Positions 16,416 through 24,089 of a stretch of 64,000 bases of DNA are shown here, piece after piece. The first letter of the stretch is position 1. Each line of letters opens with the position of its first letter. Position numbers and translations under genes: made by a program. The DNA lies in NCBI GenBank assembly GCA_900548265.1, contig URKG01000007.1:1-64000 (forward strand), given 5' to 3'. The notes beneath the pieces are model-generated. The model was not told the DNA's origin. It saw only the letters and a list, made by a program, of their open reading frames with translations, and did not search any database. This DNA is from an uncultured Collinsella sp. GTDB taxonomy: Bacteria; Actinomycetota; Coriobacteriia; Coriobacteriales; Coriobacteriaceae.

Positions 16416-17193
16416 CGCGCTGCTTGAGCGCTTGGTGGCTCCGCCTACACGTTCCACGCAGGAGCGTTACCGCCACGAGCTCAAGTACCTCATCAACGAG
16501 GGCGAGCACGCCGCGCTGGCCTGCCGCATGGCGCCGGTGTTTAAGCTGGATAAGCATGCGCGGGCGGGCGGTTACACCATTCGCAGCCTGTACTTCGATG
16601 ACTACTGTAATTCGGCCTACGAGGAAAAAGACGCCGGTATTCTCATGCGCAAAAAGTATCGCGTGCGCATCTACAACGGTAGCGACAAGGTGATTAAGCT
16701 CGAGCGCAAAAAGAAGTACGGCAGCTGGATTTATAAGGAGGACGCGCCGCTTACGCGCGTCGAGTTTGAGCGGATTCTGGCCGGCGACTACGACTTTTTG
16801 CTGCGGAGCCCCCACCAACTCTGCCGTGAGTTCTACATCGAGTGCATCTGCAATATGATGCGCCCGCGTACCATCGTGGACTACGAGCGCGAGCCATGGG
16901 TGATGGACGAAGGCACCGTGCGCATCACGTTTGACATGAACGTGCGCGCGGCTGTGGGAAGTTTCGATATCTTTGACGCGACCCTGCCCGCGCTGCCCGT
17001 GCTGGAGCCCGGCAAGCTGGTGATGGAGGTTAAGTTTACCGAGTTTTGCCCGCAGCTGGTGCGCGATATGGTACCGCCGGGCGCGGCGGAGCTCACGGCT
17101 GTCTCCAAGTACTGCCTGTGCTACGAAAAGACCGCCTACTTGCGCGGCTTTAACTACTGGGAATCGGATTATGAGAACCGAGGGGATATTTAG
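16402..17193 (+). CDS. VTC-domain protein (polyphosphate polymerase-like)
   Basis: A 263-residue soluble protein with the VTC fold (triphosphate tunnel metalloenzyme superfamily). RYRHELKYLI at about 22-31 is the start of the tunnel, YTIRSLYFDD at 56-65, then KKYRVRIYNGSDKVIKLERK with alternating basic residues that bind phosphate, and KLVMEVKFTEF near 199-209. Eukaryotic Vtc4 makes polyphosphate from ATP; the bacterial role is not established. It overlaps the CotH gene by 14 bases and is followed three bases later by the DUF4956 gene, so the trio is one translational unit. Confidence 0.85.
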   Translation: MRRASALLERLVAPPTRSTQERYRHELKYLINEGEHAALACRMAPVFKLDKHARAGGYTIRSLYFDDYCNSAYEEKDAGILMRKKYRVRIYNGSDKVIKLERKKKYGSWIYKEDAPLTRVEFERILAGDYDFLLRSPHQLCREFYIECICNMMRPRTIVDYEREPWVMDEGTVRITFDMNVRAAVGSFDIFDATLPALPVLEPGKLVMEVKFTEFCPQLVRDMVPPGAAELTAVSKYCLCYEKTAYLRGFNYWESDYENRGDI

Positions 17194-17196
17194 ACC

Positions 17197-17862
17197 ATGA
17201 GCACCAGGGACTTTTTTAAGAACTCCGTCTTGGAGGCGTTTGGCCAGGTCGACCCTGCCAAGATTGGCCTGTCGCTGCTCGTGGCGCTCGCCATGGGCAT
17301 CCTGATCTATTGCGTGTACAAGCGCTTCTTTACCGGCGTGGTGTACTCGCGCAGCTTTGCCGTGACGCTCGTGGGCATGTGCGTGCTTACGTGTATGGTG
17401 ACGCTTGCGATCTCGACGAACGTGGTCATCTCGCTCGGTATGGTCGGTGCTCTGTCCATCGTTCGTTATCGTACGGCGGTCAAGGACCCGCTCGACCTGC
17501 TGTATCTGTTCTGGGCCATTACCACGGGCATTACGGCGGGCGCCGGCATGTATGCGCTCGTGGGGCTCACGGCGGTGGTCATCGTGGCGATGATCGCCGG
17601 CTTTGCGAGCCATCAGGACAAGGCGCGCGTGTACATGATGGTCATTCACTACACGGGCCAGACTACCGGTGATGATATCGTGCGCGCCTTTGGGCGCACC
17701 AAGTTCACCGTCAAGTCCAAGACCATGCGCGGCGACAGGGTGGAGATGGCCGTCGAGGTCTTCTCGGACGGTGTAGATATGCCCTATGCCGACGCCATTC
17801 GCGCGCTCGACGGCGTGGAAGACCTCACGCTCATCCAGTACAACGGCGAATACCACGGGTAG
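17197..17862 (+). CDS. DUF4956 membrane protein
   Basis: A 221-residue protein with four hydrophobic helices between about 20 and 140, including the conserved LGMVGALSIVRYRTAVKDP block (DUF4956 signature), and a C-terminal cytoplasmic alpha/beta domain (about 145-221). DUF4956 proteins are regular partners of VTC and CotH proteins. Function unknown; a membrane partner for the VTC protein is plausible. It is the last gene of the Pel operon. Confidence 0.85.
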   Translation: MSTRDFFKNSVLEAFGQVDPAKIGLSLLVALAMGILIYCVYKRFFTGVVYSRSFAVTLVGMCVLTCMVTLAISTNVVISLGMVGALSIVRYRTAVKDPLDLLYLFWAITTGITAGAGMYALVGLTAVVIVAMIAGFASHQDKARVYMMVIHYTGQTTGDDIVRAFGRTKFTVKSKTMRGDRVEMAVEVFSDGVDMPYADAIRALDGVEDLTLIQYNGEYHG

Positions 17863-17870
17863 CTTTTAGT

Positions 17871-17894
17871 TCCGGCGTTCTGACGAACGCCGGA
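17871..17894 (+). terminator. Hairpin after the Pel operon
   Basis: A perfect 10-bp stem TCCGGCGTTC / GAACGCCGGA with a TGAC loop, eight bases after the DUF4956 stop. There is no U-tract, so it may stabilise the transcript end or be part of the larger repeat that follows. Confidence 0.5.
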
Positions 17895-17906
17895 CCGCTC
17901 GACGCT

Positions 17907-18008
17907 GCGCACGCATCTGCCGGGCGATCTGCCGCTCAAACCGTCGCTCGCGTACATGAAGTACGCGTCGCTCCTCTTTCGCGGCACCTCGCCACGGCAG
18001 CTGCGCGC
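17907..18008. repeat. Large imperfect nested hairpin
   Basis: Arms starting GCGCACGCATCTGCCGG and ending CGGCAGCTGCGCGC fold back on a perfect apex CGCGTAC-ATGAA-GTACGCG (about 17950-17968). It is one of four large intergenic hairpins in the window, here between the Pel operon and the LacI gene. Confidence 0.6.
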
Positions 18009-18098
18009 TCGCTGACGTTTGCTTGACCTGGGCTGTTGAAATGATCCATGTGGCTCGTCCCATTTGCTCAATTTGCCGGTATGGGTTGGGTATCATTG

Positions 18099-18112
18099 TG
18101 TAAGCGATTTCA
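18099..18112. promoter_or_regulatory. LacI-type operator before scrR
   Basis: TGTAAGCGATTTCA; its reverse complement TGAAATCGCTTACA matches the two operators at 19197 and 19223 in 12 of 14 positions. Lying just before the regulator start it suggests autoregulation. Confidence 0.65.
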
Positions 18113-18127
18113 ATGACAGGGGTGCTC

Positions 18128-19135
18128 GTGGTAAAGATGAAAGATGTGGCCGAGCTGGCAGGCGTTTCGAGCGCCGCCGTCTCGCGCTACCTCAACGGTG
18201 GATATATCTCGGCGGATAAGGCCGAGCGCATTAAGCAAGCGATTGAGCTGACCGGATACGTGCGGTCCAGCCAGGCTCGCGCGCTGCGCACCGGCTCCAC
18301 CAAGCTCATCGGCGTCATCGTGCCTAAAATCAACTCGGAATCCGTAAGCCGCATTACCGCCGGCATTGGCCAGGTGCTCGGTCGCCGAGGCTACCAGATG
18401 CTGCTCGCGAATACTGACAACGTGGCCAAGCGTGAGCTCGAGTATCTCGACCTGTTCCAGAACCACCCGGTCGATGGCATCGTGCTCGTGGCGACCATGA
18501 TCACCGACGAACATCGCGCGGCCATTGCGTCTTGCCGTGTGCCCATTGTGCTGATCGGCCAAAACGTCGAGGGCGCGGCGTGCGTCTATCACGACGATTA
18601 CGAGGCTGCCTTTGAGCTGGGCCAGTCGCTCGCTGGTCGGGTAGATGGCAAGATCGCCTACATTGGAGTTACTGAAGAGGACCGCGCGGCTGGTTATGAC
18701 CGCCGTCGCGGTTTTGAGGCCGGATTGCGCGCCGCGGGCAACCCGCTCGATGCCGCCTTGATTCGCCTGGGCTCGTTTACGCTCGACTCGGGCTATAGCG
18801 CGGCGCGTGAGCTGCTTTCCGTCGCTCCCGATGTTTCGTTTATCGCCTGCGCGACCGATACCATGGCGGCGGGCGCGCTGCGTGCCATCGATGAGGTTCG
18901 CGGCATGGGCGAGGGTATACACCGCGTGAGCGGTTTTGGCGACAACGCGTTTTTGCGCGCGCTGACGGGCGGCATTCCCACCGTGCATTATGGCTACCTG
19001 ACCAGTGGCGTCGAGGCGACCAATATGTTGCTCAACACGCTCGATGGCGTGGAGGGGGAGAGCGGTCTCAAGACGCTCAAACTCGGCCATCAACTTATTA
19101 ATGTCTCGGCTTATGGCATGTCTGCCTGCCTTTGA
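18128..19135 (+). CDS. scrR: LacI-family repressor, probable sucrose regulator
   Basis: A 335-residue regulator. GTG 18128 is chosen because AGGGG lies five bases upstream and the protein then begins MVKMKDVAELAGVSSAAVSR, the LacI helix-turn-helix with hinge helix at about 47-58. The rest is a periplasmic-binding-protein-like sugar domain (LIGVIVPKINSESVSRI onward). Operators of one type lie before this gene and before the sucrose PTS gene, so it likely represses both in the absence of sucrose or its phosphate. ATG 18113 is in frame but overlaps the operator. Confidence 0.85.
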   Translation: MVKMKDVAELAGVSSAAVSRYLNGGYISADKAERIKQAIELTGYVRSSQARALRTGSTKLIGVIVPKINSESVSRITAGIGQVLGRRGYQMLLANTDNVAKRELEYLDLFQNHPVDGIVLVATMITDEHRAAIASCRVPIVLIGQNVEGAACVYHDDYEAAFELGQSLAGRVDGKIAYIGVTEEDRAAGYDRRRGFEAGLRAAGNPLDAALIRLGSFTLDSGYSAARELLSVAPDVSFIACATDTMAAGALRAIDEVRGMGEGIHRVSGFGDNAFLRALTGGIPTVHYGYLTSGVEATNMLLNTLDGVEGESGLKTLKLGHQLINVSAYGMSACL

Positions 19136-19196
19136 GGCCCCTGTTTTTGCCGTAAAACTACCATTCACCGGCTTTTTCCTACCGTTCACCCTACTG

Positions 19197-19210
19197 TGAA
19201 AACGATTACA
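19197..19210. promoter_or_regulatory. LacI-type operator 1 of the sucrose operon
   Basis: TGAAAACGATTACA, identical to the copy 26 bases downstream. It has the central CG and T/A flanks of LacI/CcpA-class operators. Confidence 0.75.
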
Positions 19211-19222
19211 GGCATATGAAAC

Positions 19223-19236
19223 TGAAAACGATTACA
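19223..19236. promoter_or_regulatory. LacI-type operator 2 of the sucrose operon
   Basis: A second exact TGAAAACGATTACA, 57 bases before the EIIBC start. Tandem placement about 2.5 helical turns apart allows one dimer per site. Confidence 0.75.
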
Positions 19237-19292
19237 GTGTAAGTGTCAAAGATGGCCGGGTGCGAATGCGCCCGTAGGAGGAAAGGGAAGTC

Positions 19293-20693
19293 ATGGACTA
19301 CCGCAAATCAGCCCAAGAGGTGCTCGACAACATCGGTGGCGCCGACAACGTTGTTTCGGCCGCACACTGCGCCACGCGCCTGCGCCTGGTGATTGCCGAT
19401 AACGCGAAGGTCGACAAGGAGGCCCTCGAGAATATCGACGGCGCTAAGGGCGTCTTTGAGGCCCAGGGCCAGCTCCAGATTATTTTTGGCACCGGCACCG
19501 TCAACAAGGTCTACGACGAGTTCATTGCGCTCAGCGGCGTCGAAGCTGCCACCAAGGCCGAGGTCAAGGAGGCCGCCGCGCAGCAGCAGAACATCTTTAT
19601 GCGTGCCATTAAGCTGCTCGGCGACGTTTTTGTCCCCATCATCCCCGCCATCGTGGCTTCGGGCCTGCTGCTGGGCATCATGAGCGCCCTCAACTTTATG
19701 GCCTCCAACGGCTTTATCGCGCTCGACACCAATAACTTTATTTATAAGATTGCCGACCTGGTCTCGGGAACGTCCTTTGGCATCCTGCAGATCCTGATCG
19801 GTTACTCCGCCGCTAAGGCCTTTGGAGCCAACCCGTATCTGGGTGCCGTCGTCGGTGGTGCGTTCATCAACTCCTCGCTGCAGAGCGCCTACACGGTTGC
19901 CTCCGAGGGCGTGCAGACCATGGTCACCGTCATCCCCGGCGTGTACAGCTTTGAGTGGGTTGGCTATCAGGGCCATGTGATCCCGATCGTCATCGCCTGC
20001 GCCATCCTCGCCTTCTTGGAGAAGCGCCTCCACAAGATCGTTCCCGAGATGTTCGACCTCTTTGTTACTCCGCTCGTCTCCGTGTTCGTGACCGTGCTCG
20101 TGACCCTCGTTGCCGTCGGCCCCATCTTTGTCTGGGCCGAGAACGCCATCCTCGGTCTGATCCAGGCCCTGCTGACCCTGCCCTTCGGCATCGGTTCCTT
20201 TATCGTCGGCCTGTTCTATGCCCCCACGGTCGTTACGGGTATCCACCAGATGTACACCGCCATCGACTTGGGCCAGCTTGCTCAGTACGGCGTGACCTAT
20301 TGGCTGCCCATCGCCAGCGCCGCCAACATCGCCCAGGGTGGCGCCGCACTCGCCGTTGCCTTTAAGACCCGCGATGCCAAGATCAAGGGCCTGGCGCTTC
20401 CTTCGGCCCTGTCCGCCTTCATGGGCATTACCGAGCCCGCCATCTTTGGTGTGAACCTGCGTTTCTTTAAGCCCTTCATCGCCGGCTGCATCGGCGGCGG
20501 TTGCGGTGCCCTGGTCTGCGCGCTCACTTCGCTGGCTGCCTCCGGCACGGGCGTTACCGGTATCTTCGGTATTCTGCTGTGCCTGGCCCAGCCCGTGCAG
20601 TACGCGATCATGTTTGCGGTCGCCGCGCTGGTTTCCTTTGCCGTCTCGTTTGTCCTGTACAGGGACGAGCCCAAGGCTTCCGAGCAGGCGTAG
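19293..20693 (+). CDS. scrA: PTS sucrose-type EIIBC
   Basis: A 466-residue permease with RBS AGGAAAGGGAAG. The IIB domain (1-85) has the phosphorylated cysteine in SAAHCATRLRL (Cys26). The IIC domain (about 105-455) has about ten membrane helices and the sugar-binding motif GITEPAIFG. There is no IIA domain, so phosphate must come from a IIA encoded elsewhere, as in other sucrose systems borrowing a glucose IIA. The next gene is a sucrose-6-phosphate hydrolase, fixing the substrate as sucrose or a related fructoside. Confidence 0.9.
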   Translation: MDYRKSAQEVLDNIGGADNVVSAAHCATRLRLVIADNAKVDKEALENIDGAKGVFEAQGQLQIIFGTGTVNKVYDEFIALSGVEAATKAEVKEAAAQQQNIFMRAIKLLGDVFVPIIPAIVASGLLLGIMSALNFMASNGFIALDTNNFIYKIADLVSGTSFGILQILIGYSAAKAFGANPYLGAVVGGAFINSSLQSAYTVASEGVQTMVTVIPGVYSFEWVGYQGHVIPIVIACAILAFLEKRLHKIVPEMFDLFVTPLVSVFVTVLVTLVAVGPIFVWAENAILGLIQALLTLPFGIGSFIVGLFYAPTVVTGIHQMYTAIDLGQLAQYGVTYWLPIASAANIAQGGAALAVAFKTRDAKIKGLALPSALSAFMGITEPAIFGVNLRFFKPFIAGCIGGGCGALVCALTSLAASGTGVTGIFGILLCLAQPVQYAIMFAVAALVSFAVSFVLYRDEPKASEQA

Positions 20694-20708
20694 GATTCGC
20701 GTAAACAT

Positions 20709-20742
20709 AACGCCCGCAGGCTCCATCCTGTGGGCGTTTTCT
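20709..20742 (+). terminator. Rho-independent terminator after scrA
   Basis: Arms AACGCCCGCAGG and CCTGTGGGCGTT with a TTTTCTTT tail. It sits between scrA and scrB, so scrB expression is either read-through or separately initiated. Confidence 0.8.
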
Positions 20743-20797
20743 TTATCTGGAACCCTTGATTTGAGCGTTCGTTGATTTAATTCGATTGGATACCGAC

Positions 20798-22330
20798 ATG
20801 TCTAACGCACTTCAGCGCGATCTTGCCAAGCTCGTTGCCAACATGGATGCAGCGGCCGCCGAGCGCGGTCACGGGCCCTATGCTCAGCATTTTCATATTA
20901 TGCCGCCCACGGGCTGGCTCAACGACCCCAACGGGCTTTGCCAGGCCGATGGCGTGTTTCACGCGTACTTTCAGTATGCCCCGTTTGATGTAAACGGCGG
21001 CGTCAAGATGTGGGGCCATGCCACCAGCCGCGACCTTATGAAATGGGAATATATTGGCGTCCCGCTGCTGCCCGACGAGCCGTTCGATTGCCATGGCGTG
21101 TATTCGGGCTCCGCGCTTGCCGAGGACGGTCGCATTCGCGTGTTGTACACGGGCAACGTTAAGCTTTCCGACGCAGACGGCACGTACGACTACGTCAACA
21201 CCGGCCGTCGCGCCGATACCGTGTATGTCGAGAGCGCCGATGGACAGACGTTTAGCCAAAAGCGCGTCGTGCTGGCTTCGGAGGACTATCCCGAGGACCT
21301 GACGTGCCACGTGCGTGACCCCAAGGTGTGGCGCGATGAGGCAGGTCGCTATCACATGGTGCTGGGCGCGCGTCGTCGCGTTGACGGGCCGCATATCGAG
21401 AGCCGTTTTTGTGCGATGCACGGCGAGGGTGCCGGTCGCGATGTGGGCGAGATCTTGGTGTACGGCTCGGCTGACATGCTTAGTTGGGGGCTCGAGACCC
21501 GCGTGTGTACGCCCGAGCGCTTTGGGTTTATGTGGGAGTGTCCGGGATACCTTGAGCTTGAGGCGGATGGCGGCGTACCGGCGAAGTGGCTGTCCTTCTC
21601 GCCCCAAGGTCTTGAGGGCGGTCGTTGGGACCGCGGCAATGTGTATGCCGCTGGCTACATGCCTGTATCGGGCGACATTACCGGTGGTGACGGTGCCTAT
21701 GAGCTGGGCGAGTTCCGCCTGTGGGACGCCGGTTTTGACTTCTATGCTCCGCAGGAGTTTACGTCTGAGGATGGTCGCCACATTTTGATCGGCTGGATGG
21801 GCATGCCCGACGAGCCGACCTATGGCAACGCACCCACCGTGGCGTGCGGCTGGCAGCACTGCATGACGGTGCCGCGCGAGCTTACAGCCGGTGCTGGCGG
21901 CGTGGTGCTTCAGCAGCCGGCGCGCGAGATCGAGCGACATTATGCCTCGGTGCGTGTGGGGGAGGGCTCGTTGGAGGTTGCCGGCGATACCTGCTTTGAC
22001 GTTGTTGTTGACGGTGTCGACGGCGCGTTTGCCGCGACCGTTGATGTCGAGCTGAAGCTGGCGTTTATGCCCGCCGAGGGCGAACTGCCTTCGCGCTTTG
22101 AGATGCGATTTACCGATGAGGGTCGCGCTTCTGCCGGCTGCGGTCGTACCGTGCGCTGGGAGCCCATCGACGAGGTTCGTAATGCGCGCATTGTTGGCGA
22201 TGTCTCGTCGGTCGAGGTGTTTGTGAACGATGGCGCGATCGTGTTTTCGACGCGCATCTATCCCGAGACTTATGGCGTTACCGTTGACGCTCCGGGCGCG
22301 AACGTGACCTATCACACACTCAACATCTAG
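20798..22330 (+). CDS. scrB: Sucrose-6-phosphate hydrolase (GH32)
   Basis: A 510-residue GH32 enzyme that splits sucrose-6-phosphate into glucose-6-phosphate and fructose. It has the nucleophile motif GWLNDPNG at about 41-48, RDPKVW near 172-177 and the acid/base motif WECPGYLEL near 244-252. A beta-sandwich C-terminal domain follows. ATG 20798 is preferred; TTG 20786 is in frame, and no strong ribosome site is visible for either. It lies downstream of a terminator after scrA. Confidence 0.9.
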   Translation: MSNALQRDLAKLVANMDAAAAERGHGPYAQHFHIMPPTGWLNDPNGLCQADGVFHAYFQYAPFDVNGGVKMWGHATSRDLMKWEYIGVPLLPDEPFDCHGVYSGSALAEDGRIRVLYTGNVKLSDADGTYDYVNTGRRADTVYVESADGQTFSQKRVVLASEDYPEDLTCHVRDPKVWRDEAGRYHMVLGARRRVDGPHIESRFCAMHGEGAGRDVGEILVYGSADMLSWGLETRVCTPERFGFMWECPGYLELEADGGVPAKWLSFSPQGLEGGRWDRGNVYAAGYMPVSGDITGGDGAYELGEFRLWDAGFDFYAPQEFTSEDGRHILIGWMGMPDEPTYGNAPTVACGWQHCMTVPRELTAGAGGVVLQQPAREIERHYASVRVGEGSLEVAGDTCFDVVVDGVDGAFAATVDVELKLAFMPAEGELPSRFEMRFTDEGRASAGCGRTVRWEPIDEVRNARIVGDVSSVEVFVNDGAIVFSTRIYPETYGVTVDAPGANVTYHTLNI

Positions 22331-22368
22331 GCGATTTGTCGCCCATCGGCGCTATACTGCAGCCGTTG

Positions 22369-22409
22369 CCCACGATGCGGGGAACACCTACATCGTGGGT
22401 TTTGCTTTT
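22369..22409 (+). terminator. Terminator/attenuator before the PLP-fold gene
   Basis: Stem CCCACGATG / CATCGTGGG followed by TTTTGCTTTT, ending three bases before the AGGGAGG ribosome site of the next gene. It can end scrB transcripts. A TATACT box at 22353-22358 could place a start just before it, making it a leader attenuator. Confidence 0.65.
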
Positions 22410-22425
22410 AAAGGGAGGTTGCTAT

Positions 22426-23418
22426 ATGGGCGTAGAGCAGCTAGAAGAGGCCTGGGCTTTGAGGGCCGGCTCGCGTGAGGCGCGTCTTGTTGAGGCCCCG
22501 CATGTTCCGGCAGCGCTGTCACTGTTGGGGATTGTACGTCCCGGTGACCGCCTGGTGGCCTTTGCGGACGACTTTGCCGAAGCGTTTGCACGCGGCTTTT
22601 ATGGCTGCGATGTTGCGCTCGTGGACCCGCCGTCGGTTGCCGCGTTTGCTGCCGCGTCCGAGGGCTTTGATGCTTCGTTTGAGGTCGAGGGGCCGCACCT
22701 GTGGTGGTTTGTGAACTCCATCGGTGGGTTTGAACTACGCGTGCCCGATCTTCGTACGCTGGGTCGGGCGGCGCGTGAGGCCCATGCACTGCTGGTTGTT
22801 GACAACACCGTGGCGTCGGCTTTTGGCTGCGATCCGCTGCGGCTGGGTGCCGTGCTGTCGCTTGAGGCGCTCGATCGCGCGTGCGCCGGTAAGGCTCCGC
22901 GCAAGCTCGTTGCCGCTTCGGTGGCGCGCTCGCAGCTCAAGCGCCACCGCGTGGACGCTGCGGCCGAGTGCGCGCATGCCCTGCTTGAGGGGTGCGGCGC
23001 GTCGGCATTCGACCTTTCTACTGAGGAGGCCGACGTGCTGGAGCGCGGGCTTTCCTCGCTCGACGCCCGCATGCAGGCACACTTCGACCGCGCGCGTGCA
23101 TTGGCCGAGTATTTGGCCGCCAACGAAATGGTGCGCAACGTGCGCTATCCCGGACTGAGCTCGCATCCCGATCATGCGGTTGCAACGGGAATCCTCGAGC
23201 ACGGCTTTGGTCCGGCAGTTGAGTTTGACCTTATCGAGCGTAGCGCGGGAGAGCTGTTCGATGCTTTGCCGGGGAAGTTTCGTACATCGCCCGCCGGCGG
23301 CGCAGCGACGCGCCTTTCGGCCCCACGCGGCAAGCAGGGGAGTACCGTCCGCCTCTTCGCCGGCACCGACAATCCCTTGATAGTTGCGGCCGCCCTGGAC
23401 AACGCCCTCCGCAACTAG
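22426..23418 (+). CDS. Cys/Met-metabolism PLP-fold protein, probably inactive
   Basis: A 330-residue protein (AGGGAGG before ATG) resembling the cystathionine gamma-synthase / methionine gamma-lyase family. LLVVDNTVASAFGCDPLRLGA at about 122-142 matches the conserved VVDNTFATP...PLELGAD with the PLP-ring aspartate (D126). Where the family continues with SATKY, whose lysine holds PLP, this protein reads SLEALDR, with no lysine in place (nearest K156). It is also shorter than the usual 380-400 residues. It may bind PLP poorly or have a non-catalytic role. The C-terminal substrate-binding part is present. Confidence 0.65.
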   Translation: MGVEQLEEAWALRAGSREARLVEAPHVPAALSLLGIVRPGDRLVAFADDFAEAFARGFYGCDVALVDPPSVAAFAAASEGFDASFEVEGPHLWWFVNSIGGFELRVPDLRTLGRAAREAHALLVVDNTVASAFGCDPLRLGAVLSLEALDRACAGKAPRKLVAASVARSQLKRHRVDAAAECAHALLEGCGASAFDLSTEEADVLERGLSSLDARMQAHFDRARALAEYLAANEMVRNVRYPGLSSHPDHAVATGILEHGFGPAVEFDLIERSAGELFDALPGKFRTSPAGGAATRLSAPRGKQGSTVRLFAGTDNPLIVAAALDNALRN

Positions 23419-23436
23419 CTAAATCATCCTCGACTT

Positions 23437-23511
23437 CATAAGTTGCGGTGAAATAGGGATTGATTTACGGCTTTAACCGCATAAACAGTCCCTATTTCAC
23501 CGCAACTTATG
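23437..23511. repeat. Perfect nested inverted repeat
   Basis: Arms of 23 bases (23437-23459 and 23489-23511, from CATAAGTTGCGGTGAAATAG) are perfectly complementary, with a smaller stem (TTTACGG / CCGCATAAA) inside. It lies between the PLP-fold gene and the convergent ModE-like gene and could act as a bidirectional terminator; its length is more like a REP/MITE-type element. Confidence 0.85.
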
Positions 23512-23551
23512 AGAAGGGGTTGTGTGGCTATAAGGCCCCGTCCTAAATTGG

Positions 23552-23896
23552 CTATTCTTTTATGCTGGCGATGAGGTCGTTGGCCTTTGCGGCAATTACT
23601 TGGTTGATGTCGGTCTGCAGCTCCTCGTAGACCGCTATGGCTCGCTCTCCAGCGGGCGTGAGCGTGGATCCGCGGGCGCCGTCGCGCTCGATGAGCTTGC
23701 AGCCCAGCTGTCCTTCAGCCTCATTCACGATGCGCCAGGCCTTGGAATACGCCATGCCCATGCTCTTGGCGGCGCGGTTCAGCGAGTGCTCGCGGGCAAT
23801 ACCCTGCAGCAGCAAGACGCAGCCGTGACCAAACACGCCCGGCAGATCCTTGTCGCACGCTTGAATGACCAGCTTTGCCGTTGTCTTGTACTTCAT
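23552..23896 (-). CDS. ModE-like winged-helix regulator
   Basis: A 114-residue DNA-binding protein of the ModE N-terminal (LysR-like) class: GCVLLLQGIAREHSLNRAAK, then MGMAYSKAWRIVNEAEGQLG as recognition helix, and GSTLTPAGERAI for the wing. It lacks the molybdate-binding MOP domains, so it may sense a ligand through another route or simply repress. ATG 23896 has GGAG close upstream; GTG 23905 is an alternative. No molybdate transport genes lie in the window. Confidence 0.8.
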   Translation of the reverse strand: MKYKTTAKLVIQACDKDLPGVFGHGCVLLLQGIAREHSLNRAAKSMGMAYSKAWRIVNEAEGQLGCKLIERDGARGSTLTPAGERAIAVYEELQTDINQVIAAKANDLIASIKE

Positions 23897-24089
23897 ATGC
23901 TCCACGTCTCCCCGCTAAAGTGTTTGCTGGGCAAACGCAAAGCCTGCGTCAAGCCCTCGTGTGCTCTTCTTAAATCATGCATTGTAGCAGTCAAAGTGCG
24001 TTAAGATACTTCCCCAGTATTGGGCGCCCAAGGTTGGGCTGGGTCCTACGAGGCCTGCAGCCGACCGGTCGCATGGAAAAAGGAGAAAC

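Noticed and set aside
18113..18127. ATG 18113 as scrR start
   Set aside because: It would extend the protein with residues foreign to LacI proteins and lies next to the operator, whereas GTG 18128 has AGGGG at a good distance.
23930..24089. Purine riboswitch before guaB
   Set aside because: Only short GC palindromes are visible; no three-way-junction pattern with the conserved loop words was found.
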